Below are positions 1 through 6,879 of a stretch of 33,155 bases of DNA, in pieces. The DNA is from Nocardioides zhouii (lineage in GTDB: Bacteria > Actinomycetota > Actinomycetes > Propionibacteriales > Nocardioidaceae): positions 1-33,155 of the forward strand of contig NZ_SDWV01000034.1 of the NCBI RefSeq assembly GCF_004137345.1. The letters are read 5' to 3'. Position 1 is the first letter of the stretch; each line of letters opens with the position of its first letter. The notes beneath the pieces are model-generated. The model ran no database searches and was not told the DNA's origin. It was given only the letters and a program-made list of their open reading frames with translations. The position numbers and the translations under genes are program-made.

Positions 1-1
1 C

Positions 2-40
2 ACCTTCGCCGACCGCTGGCCGGCAGCAGAGACCTACTAA
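2..40 (+). CDS. possible 3' end of a truncated plus-strand gene
   Basis: The first bases can be read as the last 12 codons of a gene entering from the left (TFADRWPAAETY, then TAA at 38-40). It would converge on arsA, whose stop is at 62-64, leaving 21 bp between them. The stretch is far too short to identify, and the frame was chosen only because it is open to the window edge and ends at a natural stop. It may be noncoding. Confidence 0.22.
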   Translation, partial: TFADRWPAAETY

Positions 41-61
41 TGGAAACCGCCGGAAACACCG

Positions 62-1754
62 TTACTGAAACAGTCCCAAGCGATCGGTTAAGCATTCGAC
101 GAGGGCGATTTGGTAGGCCTCGTTGTCCGCGCGGACGCGGAGGAAGGGTGACTCCGGCTGTGCCGCAAGAAGCGAGTTGTTGATGACCCACGCCCACGGG
201 TGGATGCCCGCGCGTTCCAGATCCTGCTGAAGGACCCGTGCTTCTGCGACCGGGGTCGGCTCGGCGAGGGTAATGAGCAGAATCTTGGTCTGACCCGGGT
301 CCTGAAGTCGCATCAGCGGGGTCGTGTAGGGCATCGCGTCGCCCATCTGACGGACCACGTCGCGATGGTAGGAACCGGCCGCATCAAGGAGCAGCAAGGT
401 GTGGCCGGTGGGCGCGGTGTCGACGACAACGAACTCGTTCCGTGACTCGTGCACGGCCTTCGAGAACTGCTGGAGGACCGCAACTTCTTCGGTACAGGGC
501 GAAAGCAGGTCCTCAGCAAGGTTGCGTCGCCCGGCCTCGTCGAGGTGTTTGCCTTTGGTGGCCATCACCCGGTGGCGGTACTCCCTGGTCGCCTCGGCCG
601 GGTCGATGCGCGAGACCCGCAAGCCCGCCACGGCGCCGTGCAGGGTCTCTTCCAGGTGGGCTGCAGGATCGGTCGTGGTCAGGTGCACCGGGTGCCCGCG
701 GTGGGCGAGGTCGACGGCGATCGCGGCGGCAATGGTGGTCTTCCCGGCCCCGCCCTTGCCCATGCAGAGCACCAGGCCGTGCGCGTCGATCTCGATCTCA
801 TCGACGAGTGCCGCCAGTGGGCCCGGAAGGGTCACCTCGGAGGCCTCAGAGTCGCCGACGAATTCAGGTGTCTCCTCGCTCAACAAGGACCGAAGCGCTG
901 GCAGGCCGACCATGTTCGTGGGTCGTAGCCCGATAACGTCGCGGGTCAGGGCTGCGACGCCGACGGGCATCGCTGCCAAGGCAGCGGTCTCCCGGGCACG
1001 CACGGCCGCGGCGAGGTCCTCGATCCCGGCCTCAGGTGGCAGGACGCCGTTGATGACCACATGGGTGGCATGGATGCCGATCTGACAAAGCTCGTCGTTG
1101 GTCCGTGCGATCTCCTTCAGCGAGGAGGTCTGTGCGCGTGCGACCAGGACCAGTCGGGTGCGGGCCGGGTTCTTCAGGGCGTCGACGGCTGCGGCGTAGG
1201 TCGAGCGCCGCTTGTCCAAGCCCGCGAGCGGACCCAGGCAGGACGCGTCACCCTTTCCGGCTTGGAGGAAATCGGTCCACGAGCCAGGGAGCTGGAGCAG
1301 TCGGACGGTGTGACCGGTGGGGGCGGTGTCGAACAGAACGTGGTCGTATCCGCCGTACAGTGCTGGGTCGGCCAGGAAGGAGGTGAACTCGTTGAACGAG
1401 GCGATCTCGATCGTGCAGGACCCCGAGAGCTGCTCGGTGATCGACGCGAGCTCCTTGTCGGGAAGCAGCCCGCGGACGGGGCCGATGATCCGTTCCCGAT
1501 AGGCCTCAGCCGCCTGCTCCGGGTCAATCTCGAGCGCCGAGAGCCCGGGGACGGACTCGATCGCGGTGATGGTGTTCCCGATGACGACGTCCGAGGACTT
1601 GGCCGACGTTGGAGGCCGGGTCTGTGCTGATCAGCAGGACTCGCTTGCCTTGCCCGGCCAGCGTGACCGCGGTGGCGCAGGCCACCGACGTCTTGCCCAC
1701 GCCGCCCTTGCCTGTGAAGAACAGGAACGGGGGAGCATTCTCAAGGAATCGCAC
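62..1754 (-). pseudogene. arsA: arsA, arsenical pump-driving ATPase, with an apparent +1 frameshift
   Basis: ArsA is a cytosolic two-domain ATPase that receives As(III) from ArsD and powers the ArsB pump. The first half-domain has P-loop GKGGVGKTS, then ISTDPASNVGQVL; the reading frame is then lost. Beyond the break the sequence resumes in the next frame as VVIGNTITAIESVPGLSALE and continues through SGSC, DTAPTGHT and ASCLGP, then the second domain with GKGGAGKTT, SPCTEE and DTAPTGHT. All three metal-site Cys contexts are present. The break lies at the CC of 1591-1592: removing one base aligns without gap to my recollection of R773 ArsA (about 583 aa) and gives 563 aa. The GTG start at 1754 (MRFLENAPPF) matches the usual N-terminus; an ATG at 1766 is the alternative and would overlap arsD. 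The frameshift may be a sequencing error, in which case the gene is intact. Confidence 0.85.
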
Positions 1755-1756
1755 GA

Positions 1757-2155
1757 TCAGCAGCATCCCGTCGGGCCACAGCCGGTCGCTTCCGCGACCG
1801 TGAGCTCGGTCGCTCCCGCCGGCACCGCGACCGGCGCCTGCGTGAGAATCGGAGTGAGACCGGTGTATCGGAGCAACTGGCCACGCGTGGGGTAGGCGCC
1901 GGTCAGGACGGTGACCCCGTTCACGGTCGTCAGCGGCAGACCTACAGAGCCGGCGACCTCCAGGAACGAGCTAACCGAGTCCTGCGAGGCAAAGGCGAGC
2001 GGGTCGTTAGCCAGATTGTGCCGGGCGATGTCGGCTCCTTGCTCGATCAGGTGGTTGAGGTCGGCCGTGAACTCGACGAGACATTGGTCGACGTCCTCAC
2101 CGCAAACGCCGGTGTTGCAGCACAGAGCCGGTTCGTAGACATGGACGCTGGGCAC
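1757..2155 (-). CDS. arsD: ArsD, arsenite metallochaperone
   Basis: ArsD binds As(III)/Sb(III) in the cytosol and hands it to ArsA; in some operons it also acts as a weak repressor. The 132-aa product has the full chaperone site C12, C13 and C18 (LCCNTGVC). It also has a Cys-rich tail, C126, C131 and C132, in the GCGPTGCC ending typical of longer ArsD proteins. The GTG start is preceded by GAGGAG about 7 nt upstream. arsA begins two bases beyond the stop, so the two are translationally linked. No arsB or acr3 pump gene is adjacent. About 170 bp separate arsD from the dsrE2-like gene upstream, and I found no clear ArsR operator there, so it probably reads through from the sqr promoter or uses a weak promoter of its own. 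Confidence 0.93.
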   Translation of the reverse strand: MPSVHVYEPALCCNTGVCGEDVDQCLVEFTADLNHLIEQGADIARHNLANDPLAFASQDSVSSFLEVAGSVGLPLTTVNGVTVLTGAYPTRGQLLRYTGLTPILTQAPVAVPAGATELTVAEATGCGPTGCC

Positions 2156-2326
2156 GTGGGTCTCCTCAGGTTCGTTGGTAGCGCTGCGGTGTCGCGCATG
2201 CGGGGGCTTGATCGCTCGCGGGAAGGTGCTGCTGATGATGCCTGCGACGTCCGCAATGACACCGTCCAGTGGCCTCGAAGTTGGGCCTGAGACGTGTCCC
2301 CCACGTGGACGATCTGGCCGGGTTCA

Positions 2327-2839
2327 TCAGATGAAGAGCATTTGAGCTCCTGCGGTCTTCTCGATGAAGTCACTGGCGCTGATGATTGCCTCGACTTCCT
2401 CGTAGAGATCGTCCTCCGTCAGGTGGTTCATGTCCGCGGACATGCGGCAGGCCCACAGGTGTCCGCCCGAGGCCACGATCTGCTCCAGGAACTCCGGGAC
2501 CTCGGGTACGTCGAGGTCGGCGATCGACTTCTTTAGCTTCGAAGTCGCCATGGCGGTCATGCCGGGGAGCCCTCCGAGGCCCTGAGGCATATGAGTCGCC
2601 GTGTTGCCCAGCATCGTGAACTTCAGGTCACCCATCGTCTTCTTGTTGATCATGTCGAAACCCCAGAAGGTGAAGAACAAGTGGGTCTCGACCCCTTCGC
2701 CCAGTGCCGCGTTAGCCAGGATGAGCCCGGGGTAGGCCATGTCCAGACTGCCCTTGGAACAGATGATGGCGAGCTTGCGTCCCGCATGTTCTTCGCTGTC
2801 GAAGCTGGGAACGATGAGGGGTGCGATTTCGGTGGTCAT
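2327..2839 (-). CDS. DsrE2-type DsrE/DsrF-like sulfur carrier
   Basis: This 170-aa protein has the DsrE-family fold pattern: LAIICSKGSLDMAYPGLILANAAL at the N-terminus, a long FFTFWGFDMINKK strand-helix, and a C-terminal GGHLWACRMSADM. Two Cys stand out, C27 in the first strand-loop and about C131 in the WACRMS motif. Both positions are conserved in DsrE2 proteins, which carry or transfer sulfane sulfur as persulfides or thiosulfonates. It lies 38 bp downstream of the dsrC/tusE-like gene and sqr, so the likely role is to accept oxidised sulfide sulfur. The ATG at 2839 follows an AGGGAAGA ribosome-binding region. Family assignment is firm; the exact sulfur donor and acceptor are inferred from context. 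Confidence 0.88.
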   Translation of the reverse strand: MTTEIAPLIVPSFDSEEHAGRKLAIICSKGSLDMAYPGLILANAALGEGVETHLFFTFWGFDMINKKTMGDLKFTMLGNTATHMPQGLGGLPGMTAMATSKLKKSIADLDVPEVPEFLEQIVASGGHLWACRMSADMNHLTEDDLYEEVEAIISASDFIEKTAGAQMLFI

Positions 2840-2877
2840 GATGATTCTTCCCTTGTAGTAGGTGGGTGGGGCGGCGG

Positions 2878-3192
2878 TCAGACGCAGCCGTGGGGCTTGG
2901 GCAACCCGGAGACATACGCCATCTTCTTGGCCGGCTTCTGGGGGAAAAGGGCGAAGAGCTTCTTGACGGGGATGCCACCGCGGGTGGAGACGCGGCGCAG
3001 GGTCGCGGTCTCGCCCTGTTCGGCGAAGTCGGTGCGCAGGAACCGGATGGCATTCCAGTGCTCATCGGTAAGAGTGATGCCGATGGCGGTGGCTAGGGCC
3101 TTGCCGAGGTCCTCGTCCCACTCGCTTGGATCGGTGAGGAAGCCTTCCTCGTCGACCTGGATCGGGCGGCCGTCGAGCGTGATGACAGACAT
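2878..3192 (-). CDS. DsrC/TusE-family sulfur carrier with only the penultimate Cys
   Basis: The 104-aa protein has the DsrC/TusE pattern: GRPIQVDEEGFLTDPSEWDEDLG, then an acidic helix-turn region, ending GLPKPHGCV. The penultimate C103 is the persulfide-carrying Cys of the family. The second C-terminal Cys of true sulfite-reductase DsrC, expected ten residues before the penultimate Cys, is Ala here, so the protein cannot form the intramolecular DsrC trisulfide and is closer to TusE or DsrC-like relay proteins. The start at 3192 is chosen because AGAAGGAG lies 8 nt upstream and the product then begins exactly at the family N-terminus; a longer frame would overlap sqr. It starts two bases after the sqr stop, which implies coupling. 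Confidence 0.88.
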   Translation of the reverse strand: MSVITLDGRPIQVDEEGFLTDPSEWDEDLGKALATAIGITLTDEHWNAIRFLRTDFAEQGETATLRRVSTRGGIPVKKLFALFPQKPAKKMAYVSGLPKPHGCV

Positions 3193-3194
3193 TG

Positions 3195-4451
3195 CTACAT
3201 CTCCTTCTGGTGGGTCGCGGCGGCCTTTTTGCCGATCATCGACATGTGGGCCGGCAGCGGAAGCGGTCGGCCAGGGAGCAGCACGTTCCAATAGATCCAG
3301 CGGAACGCCAGCTTGCCGAGGTGGTTGCGCCGGGTCTCCTTGAGCAGGGCCATAGGCCCGGCCACAGGCAGGGGGTAGGTGCCGGTGAGCGGCTCGGTGT
3401 CGTAGTTGAAGTCGATCAGCAGTCCCTTGCCGTCGCCGGACTCGATGAAGCAGTTGGCGTGGCCGTCGAAGGAGCCGGTCATCGGCTCACCGGCGACGAG
3501 CTGCAGGAAGTTGTCGACAAAGATCTCCACGGAGAAGTGCGCCACCGACCCGGCCTTGGAGGTCGGGATGTCGGAGGAGTCACCGACGGCGAAGATGTTG
3601 GTAAACGCCTTGGACTGCAAGGTGTGCTGGTCGACCGGGACGTAGTTGAGCTCATCACCCAGGCCGGAGCGCTCGACGAAGTCGGCACCCATGTTGAGCG
3701 GCACCGTGACGAGCAGGTCAAAGGGAACCTCGCGCTCGTCGTAGGAGACGAGGACCTTGCGCTCGACATCGATGCGTTCGACCAGGAAGTCGGACTCGAC
3801 GAGAATCTTGCGCTCCTCCAGCATCGACCCGAGGTGCTCGGAGGCGACCGGCTTGGTGAAGGCGCCCGGCAGCGGTGTCACGTAGACGAGCTCCACGCGG
3901 TCACGCAGGCCCTTCTCGCGCAGCCACGCTTCTGCCAGGAAGGTGAACTCCAAGGGGGCGACCGGGCACTTGATCGGCATCTCGGTGATGTGCACGACGA
4001 GCCTGCCGTGGTCGAAGTCCTGGAGGGCTGCGGCCAGTGCCTGGGCTCCTTCGAAGGTGTAGAAGTCGAAGATGCTGCGACGCCACTCGGCCCCGAGCAT
4101 CCCGTGCGTCTGGTCCGGCCGCGGGGAGGTGCCGGAGGCGATCACCAGGTAGTCGTAACGCAGGGTCTGGCCATCGGTCAGTGTCACGGTGTCGGTCGCC
4201 CCGTCGACCCGGTCGACCTCACCAACGACGAAGTCGACTCCGGTGGGGAGGAGGGAACGGCGTGAGCGGTGGATCTGGTCAGCGGAATAGGTCCCGAACG
4301 GGAGGAAAAGGTAGCCCGGCTGGTAGGGGTGGGCGTCGTCGCGGTCAACGACCGTGATGTCCCACTCGGTGGCGTCCAGCTTTCGGCGCAACTTGTTGAC
4401 GATCATCGTGCCCGCCGTACCCGCACCAAGAACCAACAGTTGCCGCTTCAC
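3195..4451 (-). CDS. sqr: sulfide:quinone oxidoreductase (SQR-like flavoprotein)
   Basis: The product (418 aa) is an FAD/NAD(P)-type disulfide reductase-fold enzyme that would oxidise sulfide to polysulfide or persulfide and pass electrons to menaquinone at the inner face of the membrane. It shows the FAD Rossmann loop GAGTAGT near residue 9, HPYQPGYLFLPFG near 41, a second nucleotide segment, and the AVGDSSDIPTSKAG FAD motif near 288. Cys are limited to C162 (PIKCPVAPLEF) and C334 (HANCFIE), which match two of the three redox Cys of classical SQR; the third is absent. The start at 4451 is preferred because AAGGAG lies 5 nt upstream; a GTG at 4457 overlaps that site. It heads the minus-strand sulfur operon. 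Confidence 0.87.
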   Translation of the reverse strand: MKRQLLVLGAGTAGTMIVNKLRRKLDATEWDITVVDRDDAHPYQPGYLFLPFGTYSADQIHRSRRSLLPTGVDFVVGEVDRVDGATDTVTLTDGQTLRYDYLVIASGTSPRPDQTHGMLGAEWRRSIFDFYTFEGAQALAAALQDFDHGRLVVHITEMPIKCPVAPLEFTFLAEAWLREKGLRDRVELVYVTPLPGAFTKPVASEHLGSMLEERKILVESDFLVERIDVERKVLVSYDEREVPFDLLVTVPLNMGADFVERSGLGDELNYVPVDQHTLQSKAFTNIFAVGDSSDIPTSKAGSVAHFSVEIFVDNFLQLVAGEPMTGSFDGHANCFIESGDGKGLLIDFNYDTEPLTGTYPLPVAGPMALLKETRRNHLGKLAFRWIYWNVLLPGRPLPLPAHMSMIGKKAAATHQKEM

Positions 4452-4457
4452 AGCCAC

Positions 4458-5144
4458 TCCTTCGCCGCATGGAACAGGTCTTGTCCCATCTCCACGCTAG
4501 GAGTCGCTGGGGCCAGCAGGCAGAGTCGAACGTCCCAGGTCGGGAGGACCGTTGTCGTTGACGGACCGCGAGGTCTCCTCGAACGTCCGGTCAGCGCTCA
4601 AGCGCGCTTATGCGAGGGCCGAGCGACCTCATGCCTGACTCTAGCGGCGGACAGCGACCTGCTTGCGAGGCCGGGCCCGCCGCCCTTTGCTGCCTCTAGA
4701 CCACGCCCTAGGGGCATCGAGATGACGATGCACCTGCGGGTCAACCCCGATCACCTGCGCCGCCCACGGCTATGCGCCGAGCTGTTCCCGGAAGGGGTCG
4801 GCCTCTACGAGTGGGGTTACCCGATCATTAGGATGCCCCGTCACGAGCTCACCGCGTCAGACGCGCGGTCGCCCAGTGCCCCACGCTTGCCTTGCGGTTG
4901 GGGGTCTTGATCGCAAGACCCTCGAGCCGGGCGGGTTCGTCCCGGGCCATAGGTCCCACATGCAAGCGACTCTTTGCCCTGTTCCCCTTGTCAGGAGGGC
5001 CCAAGCCGTTGACGTGACCTGATATCAGACAGGTCGGTTTCGGGTCGCTGGCCGTGCTTCTTGGCAACTGCGGCAGCGTGACCTAGTCGAGTTCGCCCCC
5101 ATTCCCGGGAGCAGGCTTTCGCAGCGTCAACCTAAGGAACGTCG
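4458..5144. other. 687-bp gene-poor region between sqr and the DUF2231 gene
   Basis: This divergent spacer must contain the promoters of the sqr operon and of the DUF2231 gene. One plus-strand frame (4722-4910, 62 aa, starting MTMHLRVNPDHLRRP) is open but has no good ribosome-binding site and I recognise nothing in it. A minus-strand frame at 4849-5067 also looks like noise. A 10-bp palindrome sits at 5019-5028. The size and lack of coding signal suggest decayed genes or an old insertion junction. Confidence 0.5.
5019..5028. promoter_or_regulatory. 10-bp palindrome CTGATATCAG, possible operator
   Basis: CTGATATCAG is a perfect palindrome, flanked by a wider ACCTG...CAGGT symmetry (5017-5034, off centre). 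It lies 117 bp upstream of the DUF2231 start in an otherwise GC-rich spacer. A regulator site is plausible, but no regulator can be named and chance occurrence is possible. Confidence 0.3.
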
Positions 5145-5726
5145 ATGTTCGACACATTCAATGGCCTCCCGCTGCACCCGCTCATCGTCCACGGCGTCGT
5201 GGTGCTACTCCCGCTGGCCATCGTGGGCACGGTGGCGATAGCTCTGCGTCCCGCGTGGCGTACGCGCTACGGCTTCCTTGTCGTCGGGGCGGCTCTGGCG
5301 GCGACGGCGATGATCCCGGTGGCGACGTCCAGCGGGGAGGCCTTGGAGAAGCGGGTTGGTGACCCGGGGGAGCACGCCGAGCTGGGGGACCAGCTGCTCT
5401 GGTTCGCCGTGGCCCTGCTTCTGACTTCTGCGCTGCTGGTCTTCTTGCAATGGCGTGCCGAGCGCGTCGCTGCGACCAGTGGCGACTTCACCGGTGACAC
5501 CATGCGTGACTTCACGGCCGTTACGGGCGAGCACGCAAGCGGTATTCGCACACTGAGCCGTACCCCGACCCACACCACGAGTCGCACCACGAGCCGTCAG
5601 CTGAGCACGGTCGCTGTGCTGGCCGTGATCGCGGCCGTCGCCTGTGGCGTGCAGGTCTACCGCGTGGGTGACTCCGGTGCCCGCGCTGCTTGGGGCGACA
5701 CGCCGGCCTCGAGCAGCGGCAAGTGA
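5145..5726 (+). CDS. DUF2231 family membrane protein
   Basis: The 193-aa protein begins MFDTFNGLPLHPLIVHGVVVLLPLA, the signature of the DUF2231 family, in which the LHPxxVH motif sits at the mouth of the first membrane helix. Membrane segments are visible at about 13-33, 41-60, 83-101 and 150-170. A Thr/Ser/Arg-rich cytosolic or periplasmic loop (about 130-148) precedes the last helix. The family function is unknown; members often sit beside metal or redox genes, and a haem or metal role for the His pair is a guess. AAGGA precedes the ATG. Its stop overlaps the GTG start of the VIT gene by four bases, so the two are co-translated. Confidence 0.85.
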   Translation: MFDTFNGLPLHPLIVHGVVVLLPLAIVGTVAIALRPAWRTRYGFLVVGAALAATAMIPVATSSGEALEKRVGDPGEHAELGDQLLWFAVALLLTSALLVFLQWRAERVAATSGDFTGDTMRDFTAVTGEHASGIRTLSRTPTHTTSRTTSRQLSTVAVLAVIAAVACGVQVYRVGDSGARAAWGDTPASSSGK

Positions 5727-6445
5727 GCGCATCGATCCTCGCCGACCACCCGGGGGAGGCCCACTGGGGCAGCATGGCTCCCCGTCTCAATTGGCTACGA
5801 GCCGGCGTCCTGGGCGCCAACGACGGGATCGTCTCGACGGCCGGACTCGTCGTCGGTGTAGCTGGCGCCACCACTGCTCGCGGCGCGATCTTTACTGCCG
5901 GCCTCGCGGGCCTGGTAGCCGGTGCAGTCTCGATGGCGCTCGGCGAGTACATCTCCGTGAGCAGCCAACGCGACAGCGAGCGCGCCCAGCTGGCACTCGA
6001 GCGCCGCGAGCTGGAGACGAACCCAGAGCACGAGCTCGTCGAACTCACCGACATGTACCGGGCCAAGGGCCTGAGCGACACCACGGCCCTGCTGGTCGCT
6101 ACGGAGCTGACTGCCCACGACGTGATGGCAGCCCATGCCGACGCCGAGCTGCACATTGATCCGAACGAGCTCACCAACGCCCGGCACGCCGCCGCTGCCT
6201 CCGCGGTGGCATTCACGCTCGGCGCACTGCTTCCGCTGGTCGCGATCCTGCTCGCACCAGGCGCCATCCGTGTACCGGTCACGGTTGTGGTGGTACTCGT
6301 CGCTCTGGCCCTGACCGGCGTCCTCAGCTCTCGAATCGGGGGGAGCCGCGCCCGGATCGCGGTCATCCGCGTTGTCGCAGGTGGCGCGGCCGGTCTGGCT
6401 CTGACCTATGCCATCGGCAGGCTGTTCGGCACTGCGCTTACATAG
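5723..6445 (+). CDS. VIT1/CCC1 family Fe(II)/Mn(II) transporter
   Basis: The 240-aa product carries the VIT/CCC1 signature: LNWLRAGVLGANDGIVSTAGLVVGVAGA in TM1, SMALGEYISVSSQRDSE at the end of TM2, a Glu-rich cytosolic domain (ELETNPEHELVELTDMYRAKGLS), and three C-terminal helices. In the family the Glu-rich region binds Fe, Mn or Zn before export by proton exchange. The GTG start at 5723 overlaps the DUF2231 stop as GTGA, and the family N-terminus (HPGEAHWG) follows soon after; an upstream TTG at 5690 is less likely. Whether the cargo is Fe or Mn cannot be told from sequence. It sits next to an ArsR/CDF metal pair, so divalent metal efflux is the shared theme. Confidence 0.9.
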   Translation: MSASILADHPGEAHWGSMAPRLNWLRAGVLGANDGIVSTAGLVVGVAGATTARGAIFTAGLAGLVAGAVSMALGEYISVSSQRDSERAQLALERRELETNPEHELVELTDMYRAKGLSDTTALLVATELTAHDVMAAHADAELHIDPNELTNARHAAAASAVAFTLGALLPLVAILLAPGAIRVPVTVVVVLVALALTGVLSSRIGGSRARIAVIRVVAGGAAGLALTYAIGRLFGTALT

Positions 6446-6480
6446 GGCTGGTTGGGCTGCCTGGCCGCCCAAGAGTGGTC

Positions 6481-6505
6481 TACTATATGCGCATGCATGC
6501 AGATA
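6481..6505 (+). promoter_or_regulatory. probable leaderless promoter with dyad operator for the arsR-CDF pair
   Basis: TACTAT (6481-6486) fits an actinobacterial -10 and would place transcription start at 6493, the A of an ATG, so the transcript would be leaderless. An interrupted dyad, TATATGC (6484-6490) and GCAGATA (6499-6505) around an 8-bp centre, covers the -10 and the start codon, which suits autorepression by the encoded ArsR protein. No convincing -35 was found. Confidence 0.55.
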
Positions 6506-6879
6506 GTGAGAAAGTGGGGTGCCTGCCTGCCGAGCAGGCGGAGTTGGCGGCCGTGGTGTTCCGGATGCTCGCCGATTCCACCCGGGTGCGGCTGCTCTGG
6601 TCGATGCTCGACCAGGAGCTCTCGGTGAACGAGCTCGCGGCGCTGGTGGGGAAGCCCTCGCCCTCGGTCTCGCAGCATCTGGCCAAGCTCCGGTTAGCGC
6701 GACTGGTGCACACGCGCCGCGAAGGCACACAGGTCTTCTACCGGGTCGAGAACGACCATGTCGCGCGGCTGGTCCGCGACGCCGTCTTCAACGCTGAGCA
6801 CGCCGGCCCGGGCGTGCCGAGGCACCACCATGATGAGGCGACCCCTCTGCGAGCGGCACCACGCGGGGGAGCGAAGTGA
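6493..6879 (+). CDS. ArsR/SmtB-family metal-responsive repressor
   Basis: This is a winged-helix repressor of 128 aa from the 6493 start. The core runs VFRMLADSTRVRLLWSMLD, then the recognition helix LVGKPSPSVSQHLAKLRLARLV and the wing TRREGTQVFYRVEN. The C-terminal helix (NDHVARLVRDAVFNAEH) aligns with the alpha5 metal site of CzrA/SmtB but keeps only two of the four ligands: the Asp and one His positions are Asn. A tail with HHH and Cys near the N-terminus (C10) could supply others. Its stop overlaps the CDF start as GTGA, so it most likely represses that exporter and releases with Zn, Co or Ni. Starts at 6475 and 6487 are possible but would place coding sequence over the -10. Metal identity is open. 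Confidence 0.9.
   Translation: MHADSEKVGCLPAEQAELAAVVFRMLADSTRVRLLWSMLDQELSVNELAALVGKPSPSVSQHLAKLRLARLVHTRREGTQVFYRVENDHVARLVRDAVFNAEHAGPGVPRHHHDEATPLRAAPRGGAK

Noticed and set aside
1587..1598. Programmed ribosomal frameshift in arsA
   Set aside because: No slippery heptamer, internal Shine-Dalgarno at fixed distance or downstream structure is evident, and ArsA proteins are not known to need one. A one-base mutation or read error is simpler.
4722..4910. Small plus-strand gene in the sqr/DUF2231 spacer
   Set aside because: It has no ribosome-binding site, no recognisable family and an ordinary composition; kept only as a note within the spacer entry.
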